Positions 52,778-61,621 are shown, counted from the first letter of the stretch. The stretch: DNA of 61,683 bases from Lachnospiraceae bacterium (GCA_024682115.1 JAIKZO010000083.1:1-61683), one strand, 5' to 3'. The notes: a model not told the origin generated them from the letters alone. A program made the numbers and translations.

Positions 52778-54871
52778 ATGAACATTTACACAACCGACAA
52801 GATCCGTAATGTGGCGATTCTGGGGCATGGCGGAGCAGGTAAGACTGCGCTTACAGAGGCTATGGCCTATCTTGCGGGGCTCACATCTCGTATGGGCAAG
52901 ACCGAGGACGGAAATACCATTTCCGATTTCGGTAAAGAAGAAATAAAGAGAAAGATATCTATCAGCACTTCTGTTGTTCCGATAGAATGGGAAGGATATA
53001 AGATCAATATCCTCGATACTCCCGGCTATTTTGATTTTGAAGGTGAAGTTGAAGAAGCACTGAGCGCAGCCGGCGCAGTCATCATCGTTGTAAACGGTAA
53101 GGCCGGTGTGGAAGTCGGTGCCGAAAAGGCCTGGGATCTTTGCGAAAAGTATAAGCTCCCCAGAATGATCTATGTTTCAAACATGGACGTTGATAATGCC
53201 TCATTCCGTCAGGTCCTTGAGGATATGACAGAGAAGTTCGGCAAGAAGCTCGCTCCTTTCCACTTCCCGATAAGAGAGAATGAAAAATTCGTCGGCTATG
53301 TTAACGTAGTAGGCGAATCTGCTCATAAATGGCAGGGCAAGGATGTTGTGGACTGTGAAATGCCCGACTATTCAAAGCCTTATCTTGAGAAGTTCAGAGA
53401 GTCTTTGATGGAAGCTGTTGCAGAGACTTCTGAGGAAATGATGGAAAGATATTTCGGAGGAGAGACCTTCTCCGAGGATGAGATCCGTGCAGCATTAAGA
53501 ACGAATGTATGTGACGGTTCGATCGTTCCTATGACAATGGGTTCAAATACTCTCTGCCAGGGTGTATTTGCCCTCATAGACGATATCATCAAATATTTCC
53601 CTTCTCCCGAGAACAGAACGGTCAAGGGTATCAATATGAAGACCAACGAGATATATGATGCGGACTACGACTTCTCCAAGGCGAAATCCGCATATATATG
53701 GAAGACCATCGTTGACCCTTTCATCGGTAAGTATTCGCTCATCAAGGTCAACTCAGGTGTTTTGAAGACGGATGACGTTATTTACAATGTTGATAAAGAG
53801 ATAGAAGAAAAAATCGGTAAGCTCTACGTAATGCAGGGCAACAAGCCGATAGAAGTAAAAGAGCTTCATGCCGGTGATATAGGTGCTTTGGCCAAGCTTA
53901 CAGGAGCACGTACGGGTAACTCCCTTTCGACCAAGGCTACCACGATCAAGTTCGGTCAGTGGGAAATGCCTACTCCTTATACCTATATGAGATACAATCC
54001 CAAGGATAAGGGTGATGTGGATAAGCTCTCTCAGGCACTTCAGAAGATCTCGCATGAAGATATCACGATGAAGTATGTGAACGATGCCGCCAATCGGCAG
54101 ATGCTTCTTTACGGAATGGGCGATCTTCATCTTGAAGTCATAGCATCGAAGCTACTCAATGAATATAAAGTAGATATTGAACTTACGAAACCCAAGGTTG
54201 CATTTAAAGAGACCATCAAGAAGACTTCCGATGTTGAATACAAGTATAAGAAGCAGTCCGGCGGACACGGCCAGTACGGTCATGTTAAGATGAGATTCTC
54301 GCCTTCAAACAACCTTGACGAAGCTTATGAATTTGATCAGGAAGTTGTGGGCGGAGCTGTTCCCAAGAACTACTTCCCCGCTGTTGAAAAGGGCATTCAG
54401 GATTCCGTATTAAGAGGTCCTTTGGCCGCATATCCGGTTGTCGGAGTAAGAGCGGTGCTTTACGACGGATCTTACCATCCTGTGGATTCTTCGGAAATGG
54501 CATTCAAGACAGCAGCCATCCAGGCATTCAAGAAGGGATTCATGGAAGCAGGTCCCATACTTCTTGAGCCTATCGAGAATATCAAGGTTATAGTTCCCGA
54601 TTCATATACGGGAGATGTAATGGGCGATCTTAACAAGCGCCGCGGAAGAGTTTTAGGAATGAATCCTTCATCACCCGGAAAGACATGTGTTGAAGCCGAG
54701 ATTCCTATGATGGAGCTTTTCGGTTATGGAACGGATCTTAGATCCATGACAGGCGGACGAGGCACATATTCTTATGAGTTCGTTCGTTATGAGCAGTGTC
54801 CTTCAGATATTCAGGAGAAGGAAGTTGCCGCAAGAGCAGCCAAGGTTGCCGAAGGAAATGCAGATGTTTAA
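52778..54871 (+). CDS. Elongation factor G-like GTPase (divergent paralogue)
   Basis: A 697-residue translational GTPase with all EF-G domains. G1 is GHGGAGKT (residues 16-23) rather than the usual AHIDAGKT; G2 lies in SISTSVVP, G3 is DTPGYFDF, and G4 is SNMD (134-137) instead of NKMD. Domain IV has GGHGQYGHVKMRF and domain V ends with GRGTYSYEFVRYEQCP. It matches the second EF-G family of Clostridia rather than housekeeping FusA, whose gene normally sits with rpsL/rpsG and tuf; none of these is here. A specialised role in ribosome recycling or stress is possible. The ribosome binding site is CGGAGG. Confidence 0.9.
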   Translation: MNIYTTDKIRNVAILGHGGAGKTALTEAMAYLAGLTSRMGKTEDGNTISDFGKEEIKRKISISTSVVPIEWEGYKINILDTPGYFDFEGEVEEALSAAGAVIIVVNGKAGVEVGAEKAWDLCEKYKLPRMIYVSNMDVDNASFRQVLEDMTEKFGKKLAPFHFPIRENEKFVGYVNVVGESAHKWQGKDVVDCEMPDYSKPYLEKFRESLMEAVAETSEEMMERYFGGETFSEDEIRAALRTNVCDGSIVPMTMGSNTLCQGVFALIDDIIKYFPSPENRTVKGINMKTNEIYDADYDFSKAKSAYIWKTIVDPFIGKYSLIKVNSGVLKTDDVIYNVDKEIEEKIGKLYVMQGNKPIEVKELHAGDIGALAKLTGARTGNSLSTKATTIKFGQWEMPTPYTYMRYNPKDKGDVDKLSQALQKISHEDITMKYVNDAANRQMLLYGMGDLHLEVIASKLLNEYKVDIELTKPKVAFKETIKKTSDVEYKYKKQSGGHGQYGHVKMRFSPSNNLDEAYEFDQEVVGGAVPKNYFPAVEKGIQDSVLRGPLAAYPVVGVRAVLYDGSYHPVDSSEMAFKTAAIQAFKKGFMEAGPILLEPIENIKVIVPDSYTGDVMGDLNKRRGRVLGMNPSSPGKTCVEAEIPMMELFGYGTDLRSMTGGRGTYSYEFVRYEQCPSDIQEKEVAARAAKVAEGNADV

Positions 54872-54926
54872 AAGTGCTCAGCGCTTTTTTGCATAGTTGT
54901 TGCTACACAAGTTGTTTACACGAAGG

Positions 54927-54967
54927 ACCGGAGTCGGAAGGCTCCGGTTCTTTGTGCGTTTTTTTGC
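54927..54967 (+). terminator. Terminator after the EF-G paralogue
   Basis: ACCGGAG (54927-54933) pairs with CTCCGGT (54942-54948); the T-run comes late (TTTTTTT at about 54959). Confidence 0.6.
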
Positions 54968-54984
54968 CGTATAACCTGCTTAAC

Positions 54985-55013
54985 TTGACTTAATTTCTGT
55001 GTGTGTTTAGAAT
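54985..55013 (+). promoter_or_regulatory. Promoter of leuS
   Basis: TTGACT at 54985-54990, 17-base spacer, TAGAAT at 55008-55013. The leader is about 35 bases, with no T-box. Confidence 0.75.
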
Positions 55014-55056
55014 TAGAATGTTATAAATATAATATATTAAAGAAGGAATCAACATT

Positions 55057-57477
55057 ATGGCTACACCTTACAATCATCACGAGATCGAAAGCAAATGGCA
55101 GAAATACTGGGAGGAGAATCAGACTTTCAAGACGGATGTCTGGGATTTTTCCAAGCCGAAATATTATGCGCTTGATATGTTCCCCTATCCTTCGGGAGTA
55201 GGACTTCATGCAGGTCATCCGGAGGGATATACCGCTACGGATATAATGTCAAGAATGAAGAGGATGCAGGGGTATAATGTACTTCATCCCATGGGATATG
55301 ATTCATTCGGGCTTCCGGCGGAACAGTATGCGGTTTCTACAGGTAACCATCCTAACGGATTTACCGAGGAAAACATAAAGACTTTTACCAAGCAGCTCAA
55401 GGAACTCGGTTTTGATTATGACTGGTCAAAATGTGTTGCCACATCCGATCCCAAGTTCTATAAATGGACCCAGTGGATATTCAAGCAGCTTTATCTTGAC
55501 GGATATGCAAAGCTTGTGGACATGCCCGTTAACTGGTGTGAGGAACTGGGTACGGTGCTTTCGAATGATGAAGTCATAGACGGAAAGTCTGAACGTGGCG
55601 GATATCCCGTTATCCGTAAAAAAATGAAACAGTGGGTCATCGATCAGGTTGCCTTTGCGGAAAAACTCCTTGAAGGACTTGAGGAGATCGACTGGCCCGA
55701 ATCCACCAAGGATATCCAGCGTCATTGGATCGGACGCTCGGAGGGTGTCGAGGTTAAGTTCCAGATCGTGGGCGGAGGAGAGTTCTCCATCTATACAACA
55801 TGTATCGAGACGATCTACGGTATTACATTCATGGTACTTGCTCCCGACGGACAGATCGTTAAAGACCTTATGCCGAGGATCCAGAACAAGGATGAGGTAA
55901 ATGCTTATATAGAAGAAACCCTTAAAAAGAACGATATGGACAGGACTGAGCTTAATAAGACCAAGTCCGGATGCGAACTTAAGGGTGTTACTTGTATAAA
56001 TCCTGTTAACGGTAAGGAAGTTGCTCTTTATATCGGAGATTTCGTTCTTGCCAATTACGGAACGGGTGCGGTAATGGCAGTTCCTTCGCACGACCAGAGA
56101 GACTTTGAATATTCAGAGGTTCACAATATACCCCGTATCCAGGTCATCGATGGCGGAGACTGTTCCGAGCATGCCTTTGAAAAGCAGGATTATCTCGGAA
56201 AGGGTTGTAAACTTATTAATTCCGAAGAGTTCAACGGAATGACGGTTGAAGAAGCAAAGGAAGCGATAACCGTTAAGCTTGAAAAGATGGGTGTTGCAAA
56301 AAGGACAGTCAACTACCATTTCCGTGAATGGATATTTGCAAGACAGCGTTACTGGGGAGAACCTGTTCCGATAGTTTATACCGAGGACGGTCAGATCCAT
56401 GTTCTTGATGATGATGAGCTTCCGCTCATACTTCCCGAACTTGAGGATTACAAGGGCAAGAACGGTAAGGCTCCGCTTGAAAACGCTACTGAATGGAAAG
56501 AATACGATCATAACGGAATAAAGGGCAAGAGAGAAACATCAACGATGCCCGGATCAGCCGGATCATCGTGGTATTACTTCAGATACATAGATCCCGATAA
56601 CGAGGATGAGTTTGCAAATCAGGAACTCTTAAAGCACTGGATGCCTGTAGACCTTTATATAGGCGGACCCGAGCATGCCGTAGGACACCTTATGTATTCA
56701 AGGATCTGGAACAGATTCCTTTATGACAAAGGCCTTGCACCGACTAAAGAACCGTTCCGGAAACTCGTTCATCAAGGAATGATACTTGGTGAAAACGGTA
56801 TCAAGATGGGAAAGAGATTCCCTGAATTTGTTGTCAATCCTTCGGACATAGTCAGAGATTACGGTGCCGATACCTTAAGGCTTTATGAAATGTTCATGGG
56901 ACCTTTGGAGGTTTCAAAACCCTGGTCAAAGCAGGGAGTTGAGGGCGCGAGAAGATTCATCGGAAGAGTTTGGACATACTTTACCAATCCCGATAATATT
57001 GCTCCCGGCAATGAAGAGTCTCTTAAGAAGATCTACCATCAGACCGTAAAGAAGGTTACATCGGACTTCGAAGAACTCGGATTTAATACTGCCATCGCGC
57101 AGATGATGATATTCATGAATGCGGTATCTAAGGGAACCTGTCCTTCTGAATATGCCGACGGATTCATAAAGATGCTCTCATGTATCACTCCGCATGTCGG
57201 AGAGGAGATATGGCAGTATCTCGGACATAAGGATACGATAGCGTTTGAACCCTGGCCGACTTATGATGAAGAAGCCGTTAAGGAAGACACCATCGAGATC
57301 GGAGTTCAGGTTAACGGAAAAGTTAAAGGAACCGTTGAACTGGCCGTTGATGAGGACAAGGATTCGGCTATGAATAAGGCAAAGGCTGTGGCTACGGTTG
57401 CGGCTGCTATCGAGGGCAAGAGTGTCGTTAAAGAGATATATGTGCCCGGGAAGATTGTTAATATAGTTGTTAAGTAA
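55057..57477 (+). CDS. leuS: Leucine--tRNA ligase
   Basis: An 806-residue class I synthetase. The HIGH motif appears as HAGH in FPYPSGVGLHAGHPEGY. The CP1 editing domain occupies roughly residues 225-415 (TCIETIYGITFMVLAPDG; AVPSHDQRDFEYS). The KMSKS loop reads KMGKR, in ENGIKMGKRFPEFVVNPSDI. The anticodon domain and C-terminal tail (VQVNGKVKGTVELAVDEDKD) are complete. It is preceded by its own promoter and followed by the palindromic element at 57.5 kb. Confidence 0.97.
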   Translation: MATPYNHHEIESKWQKYWEENQTFKTDVWDFSKPKYYALDMFPYPSGVGLHAGHPEGYTATDIMSRMKRMQGYNVLHPMGYDSFGLPAEQYAVSTGNHPNGFTEENIKTFTKQLKELGFDYDWSKCVATSDPKFYKWTQWIFKQLYLDGYAKLVDMPVNWCEELGTVLSNDEVIDGKSERGGYPVIRKKMKQWVIDQVAFAEKLLEGLEEIDWPESTKDIQRHWIGRSEGVEVKFQIVGGGEFSIYTTCIETIYGITFMVLAPDGQIVKDLMPRIQNKDEVNAYIEETLKKNDMDRTELNKTKSGCELKGVTCINPVNGKEVALYIGDFVLANYGTGAVMAVPSHDQRDFEYSEVHNIPRIQVIDGGDCSEHAFEKQDYLGKGCKLINSEEFNGMTVEEAKEAITVKLEKMGVAKRTVNYHFREWIFARQRYWGEPVPIVYTEDGQIHVLDDDELPLILPELEDYKGKNGKAPLENATEWKEYDHNGIKGKRETSTMPGSAGSSWYYFRYIDPDNEDEFANQELLKHWMPVDLYIGGPEHAVGHLMYSRIWNRFLYDKGLAPTKEPFRKLVHQGMILGENGIKMGKRFPEFVVNPSDIVRDYGADTLRLYEMFMGPLEVSKPWSKQGVEGARRFIGRVWTYFTNPDNIAPGNEESLKKIYHQTVKKVTSDFEELGFNTAIAQMMIFMNAVSKGTCPSEYADGFIKMLSCITPHVGEEIWQYLGHKDTIAFEPWPTYDEEAVKEDTIEIGVQVNGKVKGTVELAVDEDKDSAMNKAKAVATVAAAIEGKSVVKEIYVPGKIVNIVVK

Positions 57478-57493
57478 TATGGAATACGGACGT

Positions 57494-57627
57494 CATTCGG
57501 CGAGCCGGTTTCCACGTAGACGCGCTCTCGCTTCTCCTCCGGCGTAGCAGTACGTAATGCAGCAAAGGACGCTGCACAAGTACTGACGCCTTCGCAGAGT
57601 CTGCTTAGGAAACCCGCTTGCCGAATG
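57494..57627. repeat. 134-base imperfect palindromic element
   Basis: The outer arms 57494-57513 and 57608-57627 are inverted repeats identical at 18 of 20 positions. Inside, AGAC/GTCT, GGCGT/ACGCC with AGTAC/GTACT, and GCAGC/GCTGC can pair in nested fashion, so the whole element could fold into one long branched hairpin. It is richer in G+C than its surroundings and has no reading frame. It fits a small non-autonomous repeat of the MITE or BIME kind, placed just after leuS. Confidence 0.65.
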
Positions 57628-57674
57628 ACTGTGTAGCCTAAATGACTGTGTAGCCTAAATGATTGTGTAATCAA
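57624..57674. repeat. Three tandem 17-bp repeats before the sortase gene
   Basis: AATGACTGTGTAGCCTA occurs at 57624-57640 and again at 57641-57657, with a diverged third copy at 57658-57674. The sortase ATG is at 57676, so the array takes the place of its leader and of any ribosome binding site. Confidence 0.85.
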
Positions 57675-57675
57675 G

Positions 57676-58824
57676 ATGACAGATCTGAGAGAAACGATGC
57701 TCCGTGATAAGGAACTGATTAAGTCGATCACGGATGGAGCTGATTTAAATAATCCGGAAGATATTGAGAGGATTTATAAAGATCTTCAGTCAGGCGCCTA
57801 TACCTTCGAAACGGAGGTTGGGCGTAATTTTGATGATAGGATATATGAGCTGCATGAGAAGGTTCTTAGCGGCGAGATTACGTCGGAACCGATAAACGGA
57901 AAAGCAAAGGCATCCGCAGGGAAGGCAAAAGCGTCTTCCAAACCGGCTAAAAAGAATTCCGCCAAGGCAACAACTAAACCGATCAAAGATAAGAAATATG
58001 AACAGACCATAAATGAACTGGCACTTGAAGAGATCAAAAAGCGTGACAGGAGAAGAAAGCTCCTCCTGATCCTTTGTTCGCTCATCGCGGTAGCTTCACT
58101 GGGATATTTTGCCGTATATAACTATATGAGCACCAGGACAAATGTGGATTATGACGAACTGGCATCTTTAAAGGGCTCAAGGTCTCTGATGTCAAAAAAC
58201 AAAAATGAAGAAGTAAAGGTCAACAAGGTTTCCCTTGATGCTCCGGATATTCTTCCGGAATACCAGACTCTGTATAATAAGAACATGAAGCTTGCCGGAT
58301 GGCTCAAGATCGATGATACCAACATAGATTATCCGGTCATGCAGACTTCCGATAATGAATATTATCTCAACCATAATTTCAATCAGCAGAAAGATAACAA
58401 TGGTTCATTGTTTCTTGACTGTGAATGTACCCTGTATCCCCAGTCGACCAATATGATCATTTACGGACATCATATGAAGTCCGGAAACATGTTCGGAAAC
58501 CTGCAGAAATATGCCAAGGAAGATTACTGGAAAAAACACCCGGTCATCAGTTTCGACACTATTTATGAAAAAGGAACATATCAGGTCATGTATGTTTTCT
58601 ATTCAAAGGTCTATGATAATGATGAACTGGTATTTAAGTATTATCAGTTCATAAATGCCAATTCACAGTCGGAATTTGATTATTATATGAATGAAATGAA
58701 GAAACTCAGTCTTTATGATACGGGAGTTACAGCCCAATACGGTGATACGCTCCTGACACTTTCGACCTGTGATCATTCTCAGACTGACGGAAGATTTGCG
58801 GTAGTGGCCAAGAGAGTAAGATGA
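57676..58824 (+). CDS. Class B sortase with long cytoplasmic N-terminus
   Basis: A 382-residue transpeptidase. Residues 1-115 are cytoplasmic and include a Lys/Ala-rich low-complexity stretch (GKAKASAGKAKASSKPAKK). A membrane helix follows at about 119-140, then the sortase B domain: MIIYGHHMKSGNMFG (catalytic His265), LSTCDHSQTDGRFAVVAKR (Cys365, Arg373). Sortase B joins surface proteins to peptidoglycan. No protein with an NPQTN- or LPXTG-like sorting signal is seen nearby, so its substrate lies elsewhere. The start is uncertain: ATG 57676 has no ribosome binding site, while in-frame ATG 57697 has GAGAG upstream. Confidence 0.9.
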   Translation: MTDLRETMLRDKELIKSITDGADLNNPEDIERIYKDLQSGAYTFETEVGRNFDDRIYELHEKVLSGEITSEPINGKAKASAGKAKASSKPAKKNSAKATTKPIKDKKYEQTINELALEEIKKRDRRRKLLLILCSLIAVASLGYFAVYNYMSTRTNVDYDELASLKGSRSLMSKNKNEEVKVNKVSLDAPDILPEYQTLYNKNMKLAGWLKIDDTNIDYPVMQTSDNEYYLNHNFNQQKDNNGSLFLDCECTLYPQSTNMIIYGHHMKSGNMFGNLQKYAKEDYWKKHPVISFDTIYEKGTYQVMYVFYSKVYDNDELVFKYYQFINANSQSEFDYYMNEMKKLSLYDTGVTAQYGDTLLTLSTCDHSQTDGRFAVVAKRVR

Positions 58825-58833
58825 GGAATTTAA

Positions 58834-59313
58834 GTGAACATTAAGATCATAAGTGTCGGGAAGATCAAGGAATCGTTTTACAGAGATGCGGTTTCCGAAT
58901 ATATCAAGAGGCTTTCCAGATATTGCAAAACGAGCGTAGTGGAAGTTGATGATGAAAAGACCCCGGACAATGCATCGGATCATCAGGTTGAGCTGATCCT
59001 TGATAAAGAGGGTGAAAGGATCGCAAAATATATAGGCGAAGACGATCATGTCATAGCTCTTGCCATAGAAGGAGAAATGTTTGATTCCGTTAGTTTTGCG
59101 AAAAATATTGATAGATTAGGAATATCCGGAAAATCTAATATAGTATTTGTGATAGGTGGGAGCCTCGGGCTGTCGGAGGGTATAAAACGAAGAGCCGACA
59201 GACTTCTTTCGTTTTCGAAGATGACGTTTCCGCACCAGCTTATGAGGGTCATCCTTTTGGAACAGATCTACAGGGCATACCGGATCATAAATAACGAGCC
59301 ATATCACAAATAA
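58834..59313 (+). CDS. rlmH: 23S rRNA (pseudouridine1915-N3)-methyltransferase RlmH
   Basis: A 159-residue SPOUT-class methyltransferase that modifies pseudouridine 1915 in helix 69 of 23S rRNA. It shows the family start IKIISVGKIKESFYRDAVSE, the SAM-binding knot FVIGGSLGLSEGIKRRAD and the C-terminal MTFPHQLMRVILLEQIYRA, ending YHK. The start is GTG, preceded by GAGGAA. It lies 9 bases after the sortase gene, so the two are probably co-transcribed. Confidence 0.97.
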   Translation: MNIKIISVGKIKESFYRDAVSEYIKRLSRYCKTSVVEVDDEKTPDNASDHQVELILDKEGERIAKYIGEDDHVIALAIEGEMFDSVSFAKNIDRLGISGKSNIVFVIGGSLGLSEGIKRRADRLLSFSKMTFPHQLMRVILLEQIYRAYRIINNEPYHK

Positions 59314-59347
59314 AACAGATCACGGTATTCAACAGAATGGAGGGTTT

Positions 59348-61105
59348 ATGCAAAAGGGGTTAAACGCAGGATTAAAAAGTCACGAACAGGTATCAAGTTA
59401 TAAAAACTTCAATGTGGCGGTTTATATGCCGGTAATGGATGTCATAAACTGCGCCGAAGACAGAGAAGGGTTCGATAAAAAGTTTGCGCATCTGAGCGAT
59501 AATGTGAAGATCGGAAGAGTTTATGTCGAAAACTACCGTTCGCAGCAGTTTGCAACAAAAGAACAACTCATATCCGTTAAGAAATATTTTGAAGAAAAGG
59601 GCATCGCATGTTCCGGAGGCATCACGACAAACGATGATGATTTCAGGAGAGGCTTTGCTTCTTTGTGTTATTCCCGAAAAGATCACAGGGATATAGTAAA
59701 GAATTCCATTCATATGCTCGCAGAGGTATTTGACGAGATCATATTCGACGATTTTTATTTTCTTAACTGCAGATGCGCGGATTGCATCAAAGAAAAAGGA
59801 GATATGTCGTGGTCGGAATTCCGCCTTAAGCAGAAGGCTGAAGTTACGAAGGAACTCGTCATAAAGGAAGCACACAGTGTAAATCCCGAATGCAATGTGA
59901 TAGTTAAATATCCGCTCTGGTATGAGTCGTTCAACGAGACCGGATATGATCTTAAAACCGATACGGAACTTTTCGATTCGATCTATACCGGGACCGAGAC
60001 CAGAAATCCACAGTACCAGCAACAGCATATGCCCAAATATATGGGATATTTCAATATGAGATATTATGAGTCGGCAGCACCGGGAAGAAACCTGGGCGGC
60101 TGGTTCGATCCGTATGAATGTAATTATAACCTGACATCGTACCTTGAGCAGGGGTATATGACGATGTTTGCCAAAGCAAAGGAAGCGACTCTTTTCTGCA
60201 TGTTCTCGCTTATCGCAGATCCCGCATACAGACTGTTTGCTCCCGCAGCCGGTGAGATGTTTGAAGAGATAGACGGGTATTTCGATAAACTCGGAAATCC
60301 CACAGGTATAGCAGCATACAGACCTTCGTATGCAAGAGGAGAAGATAATGTACATAATTACATCGGAATGTGCGGTATACCGCTCGAACCTTCGATAGAT
60401 TATGATGAAAATGCCAAGACCATATTCCTTGCAGAAGGCGCGGCCTGTGACTGGGATATTGCTTCGAAGATGAAGAAGAGTCTTTCCGAAGGCGCGGATA
60501 TTATCGTGACCAGCGGATTTGTACGCAGGATGGGTGAAGATTTCGAACAGTTTGCGAATGTGAGTTATTCGACCAGAAAAGCATATGTTGACAGATTCGC
60601 CAATACAACGGATCACGGACTTAGCATTAACGGTTCGTATATGGCGAATAAAAAGATACTCATACCTCAGATGGATTACTGCATCAATGATGTATGGGAG
60701 CTTGCCGGAGCATATGACACGGACATGAATTATCCCATAGTTCTTCGCTGGTGTTATGATAAGGGAAGGATCTCTGTCATAGTCATTCCCGACAATATGG
60801 GGGATTTGTATAATTATCCGGTAGAAGTTCTTGATGTTATAAGAGATGTAATGGGATTGAACGAAAACATCATGATATCGGCGCCTGCTAGGGTTTCCCT
60901 TATCACATATGACAACGATACGATCATCATAAGATCCGATCTTGAGTATTCCGAGATCGTTAAAGTTATAGTTCCCGCAAAGTTTAAGAAGGCTTCGGAA
61001 CTTGTTCATGAGGGAAACGGGGAATTCGGAAATTATGAGATAATCAATGGTGAATTTACGATAAAAGCCACTCCCGGATATAATTACGTATTGAAACTTT
61101 CGTGA
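59348..61105 (+). CDS. Predicted glycoside-hydrolase-like protein, unknown family
   Basis: A 585-residue soluble protein with no signal peptide. Residues 20-310 look like a TIM barrel: VAVYMPVMDV, IGRVYVENYRS, then EIIFDDFYFLNC (Asp134, Asp135) followed by a CRCADC motif, and KYPLWYESFNETGYD. Residues 325-470 resemble the amidotransferase-like Rossmann domain of GH42-type enzymes (GIPLEPSIDYD; SEGADIIVTSGFV), and the end looks like a beta-sandwich (FTIKATPGYNYVLKLS). A carbohydrate-active role is inference from fold-like features; I cannot name a family. Ribosome binding site TGGAGGG. Confidence 0.55.
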   Translation: MQKGLNAGLKSHEQVSSYKNFNVAVYMPVMDVINCAEDREGFDKKFAHLSDNVKIGRVYVENYRSQQFATKEQLISVKKYFEEKGIACSGGITTNDDDFRRGFASLCYSRKDHRDIVKNSIHMLAEVFDEIIFDDFYFLNCRCADCIKEKGDMSWSEFRLKQKAEVTKELVIKEAHSVNPECNVIVKYPLWYESFNETGYDLKTDTELFDSIYTGTETRNPQYQQQHMPKYMGYFNMRYYESAAPGRNLGGWFDPYECNYNLTSYLEQGYMTMFAKAKEATLFCMFSLIADPAYRLFAPAAGEMFEEIDGYFDKLGNPTGIAAYRPSYARGEDNVHNYIGMCGIPLEPSIDYDENAKTIFLAEGAACDWDIASKMKKSLSEGADIIVTSGFVRRMGEDFEQFANVSYSTRKAYVDRFANTTDHGLSINGSYMANKKILIPQMDYCINDVWELAGAYDTDMNYPIVLRWCYDKGRISVIVIPDNMGDLYNYPVEVLDVIRDVMGLNENIMISAPARVSLITYDNDTIIIRSDLEYSEIVKVIVPAKFKKASELVHEGNGEFGNYEIINGEFTIKATPGYNYVLKLS

Positions 61106-61121
61106 ATAGGAGCACAACAAA

Positions 61122-61346
61122 ATGGATTCAGCAAAAATGTTCAAGGCAATGGCTGCCGTAAGTACTTTTAAAAGCAATCATCCGAAATTCTTTTCGTTCA
61201 TAGATGCGGTATTTAAGCCCGGCATCCCGGCAGACACCGTGATCGAGATCAGTGTCACCAAGCCCGGTCAGGAGACCGTCACTACCAACATTAAAGTGAA
61301 GGAATCCGATCTTGAACTTTTCGAGTCATTAAAGGCCGGGATCTGA
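61122..61346 (+). CDS. Small conserved-looking hypothetical protein
   Basis: A 74-residue protein with a GGAG ribosome binding site, 16 bases after the previous gene. It starts with an amphipathic helix (MFKAMAAVSTFKSNHPKFFS) and continues with a short beta-rich acidic part, VIEISVTKPGQETVTTNIKV. There is no signal peptide. It is probably real because its ribosome binding site and downstream terminator fit well, but I do not recognise the family. Confidence 0.65.
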   Translation: MDSAKMFKAMAAVSTFKSNHPKFFSFIDAVFKPGIPADTVIEISVTKPGQETVTTNIKVKESDLELFESLKAGI

Positions 61347-61390
61347 GACCGGTGTCCGGATCAGATTAAGTTAATATTGTAATGATGTCT

Positions 61391-61421
61391 AAGGGTTTCC
61401 GAATACGGGAACCCTTTTTTT
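61391..61421 (+). terminator. Terminator after the small hypothetical gene
   Basis: AAGGGTTTCC (61391-61400) pairs with GGGAACCCTT (61407-61416), one G-U pair, then TTTTT. Confidence 0.85.
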
Positions 61422-61471
61422 GTCTGTGTAAGAAAAATCCGGACACAACCACTATATCTAGTAAAAATCCC

Positions 61472-61499
61472 TTGCATTACTCTCAAAATGTTGTAAAAT
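61472..61499 (+). promoter_or_regulatory. Promoter of the right-edge gene
   Basis: TTGCAT at 61472-61477, 16-base spacer, TAAAAT at 61494-61499; leader of about 115 bases. Confidence 0.55.
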
Positions 61500-61621
61500 A
61501 TAGGATGTATGAGTGAAAGTGGGTTTATTATGCCCAAAACTAAAGTATTTAAACAAAAATGCCGATAAATATAAGTGATGAACTGTAATCAGATCAGTTT
61601 CCATGATATGAGGAGTTGAAA

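Noticed and set aside
57624-57674. CRISPR-like array
   Set aside because: Three 17-base units are directly adjacent with no spacers, and no cas genes are present.
59393-61177. A 594-codon open frame on the minus strand opposite the glycosidase-like gene
   Set aside because: No ribosome binding site, an implausible composition rich in Ile, Cys, His and Arg, and no family motif. The + strand gene has a good start and domain-like structure, so this is its shadow.
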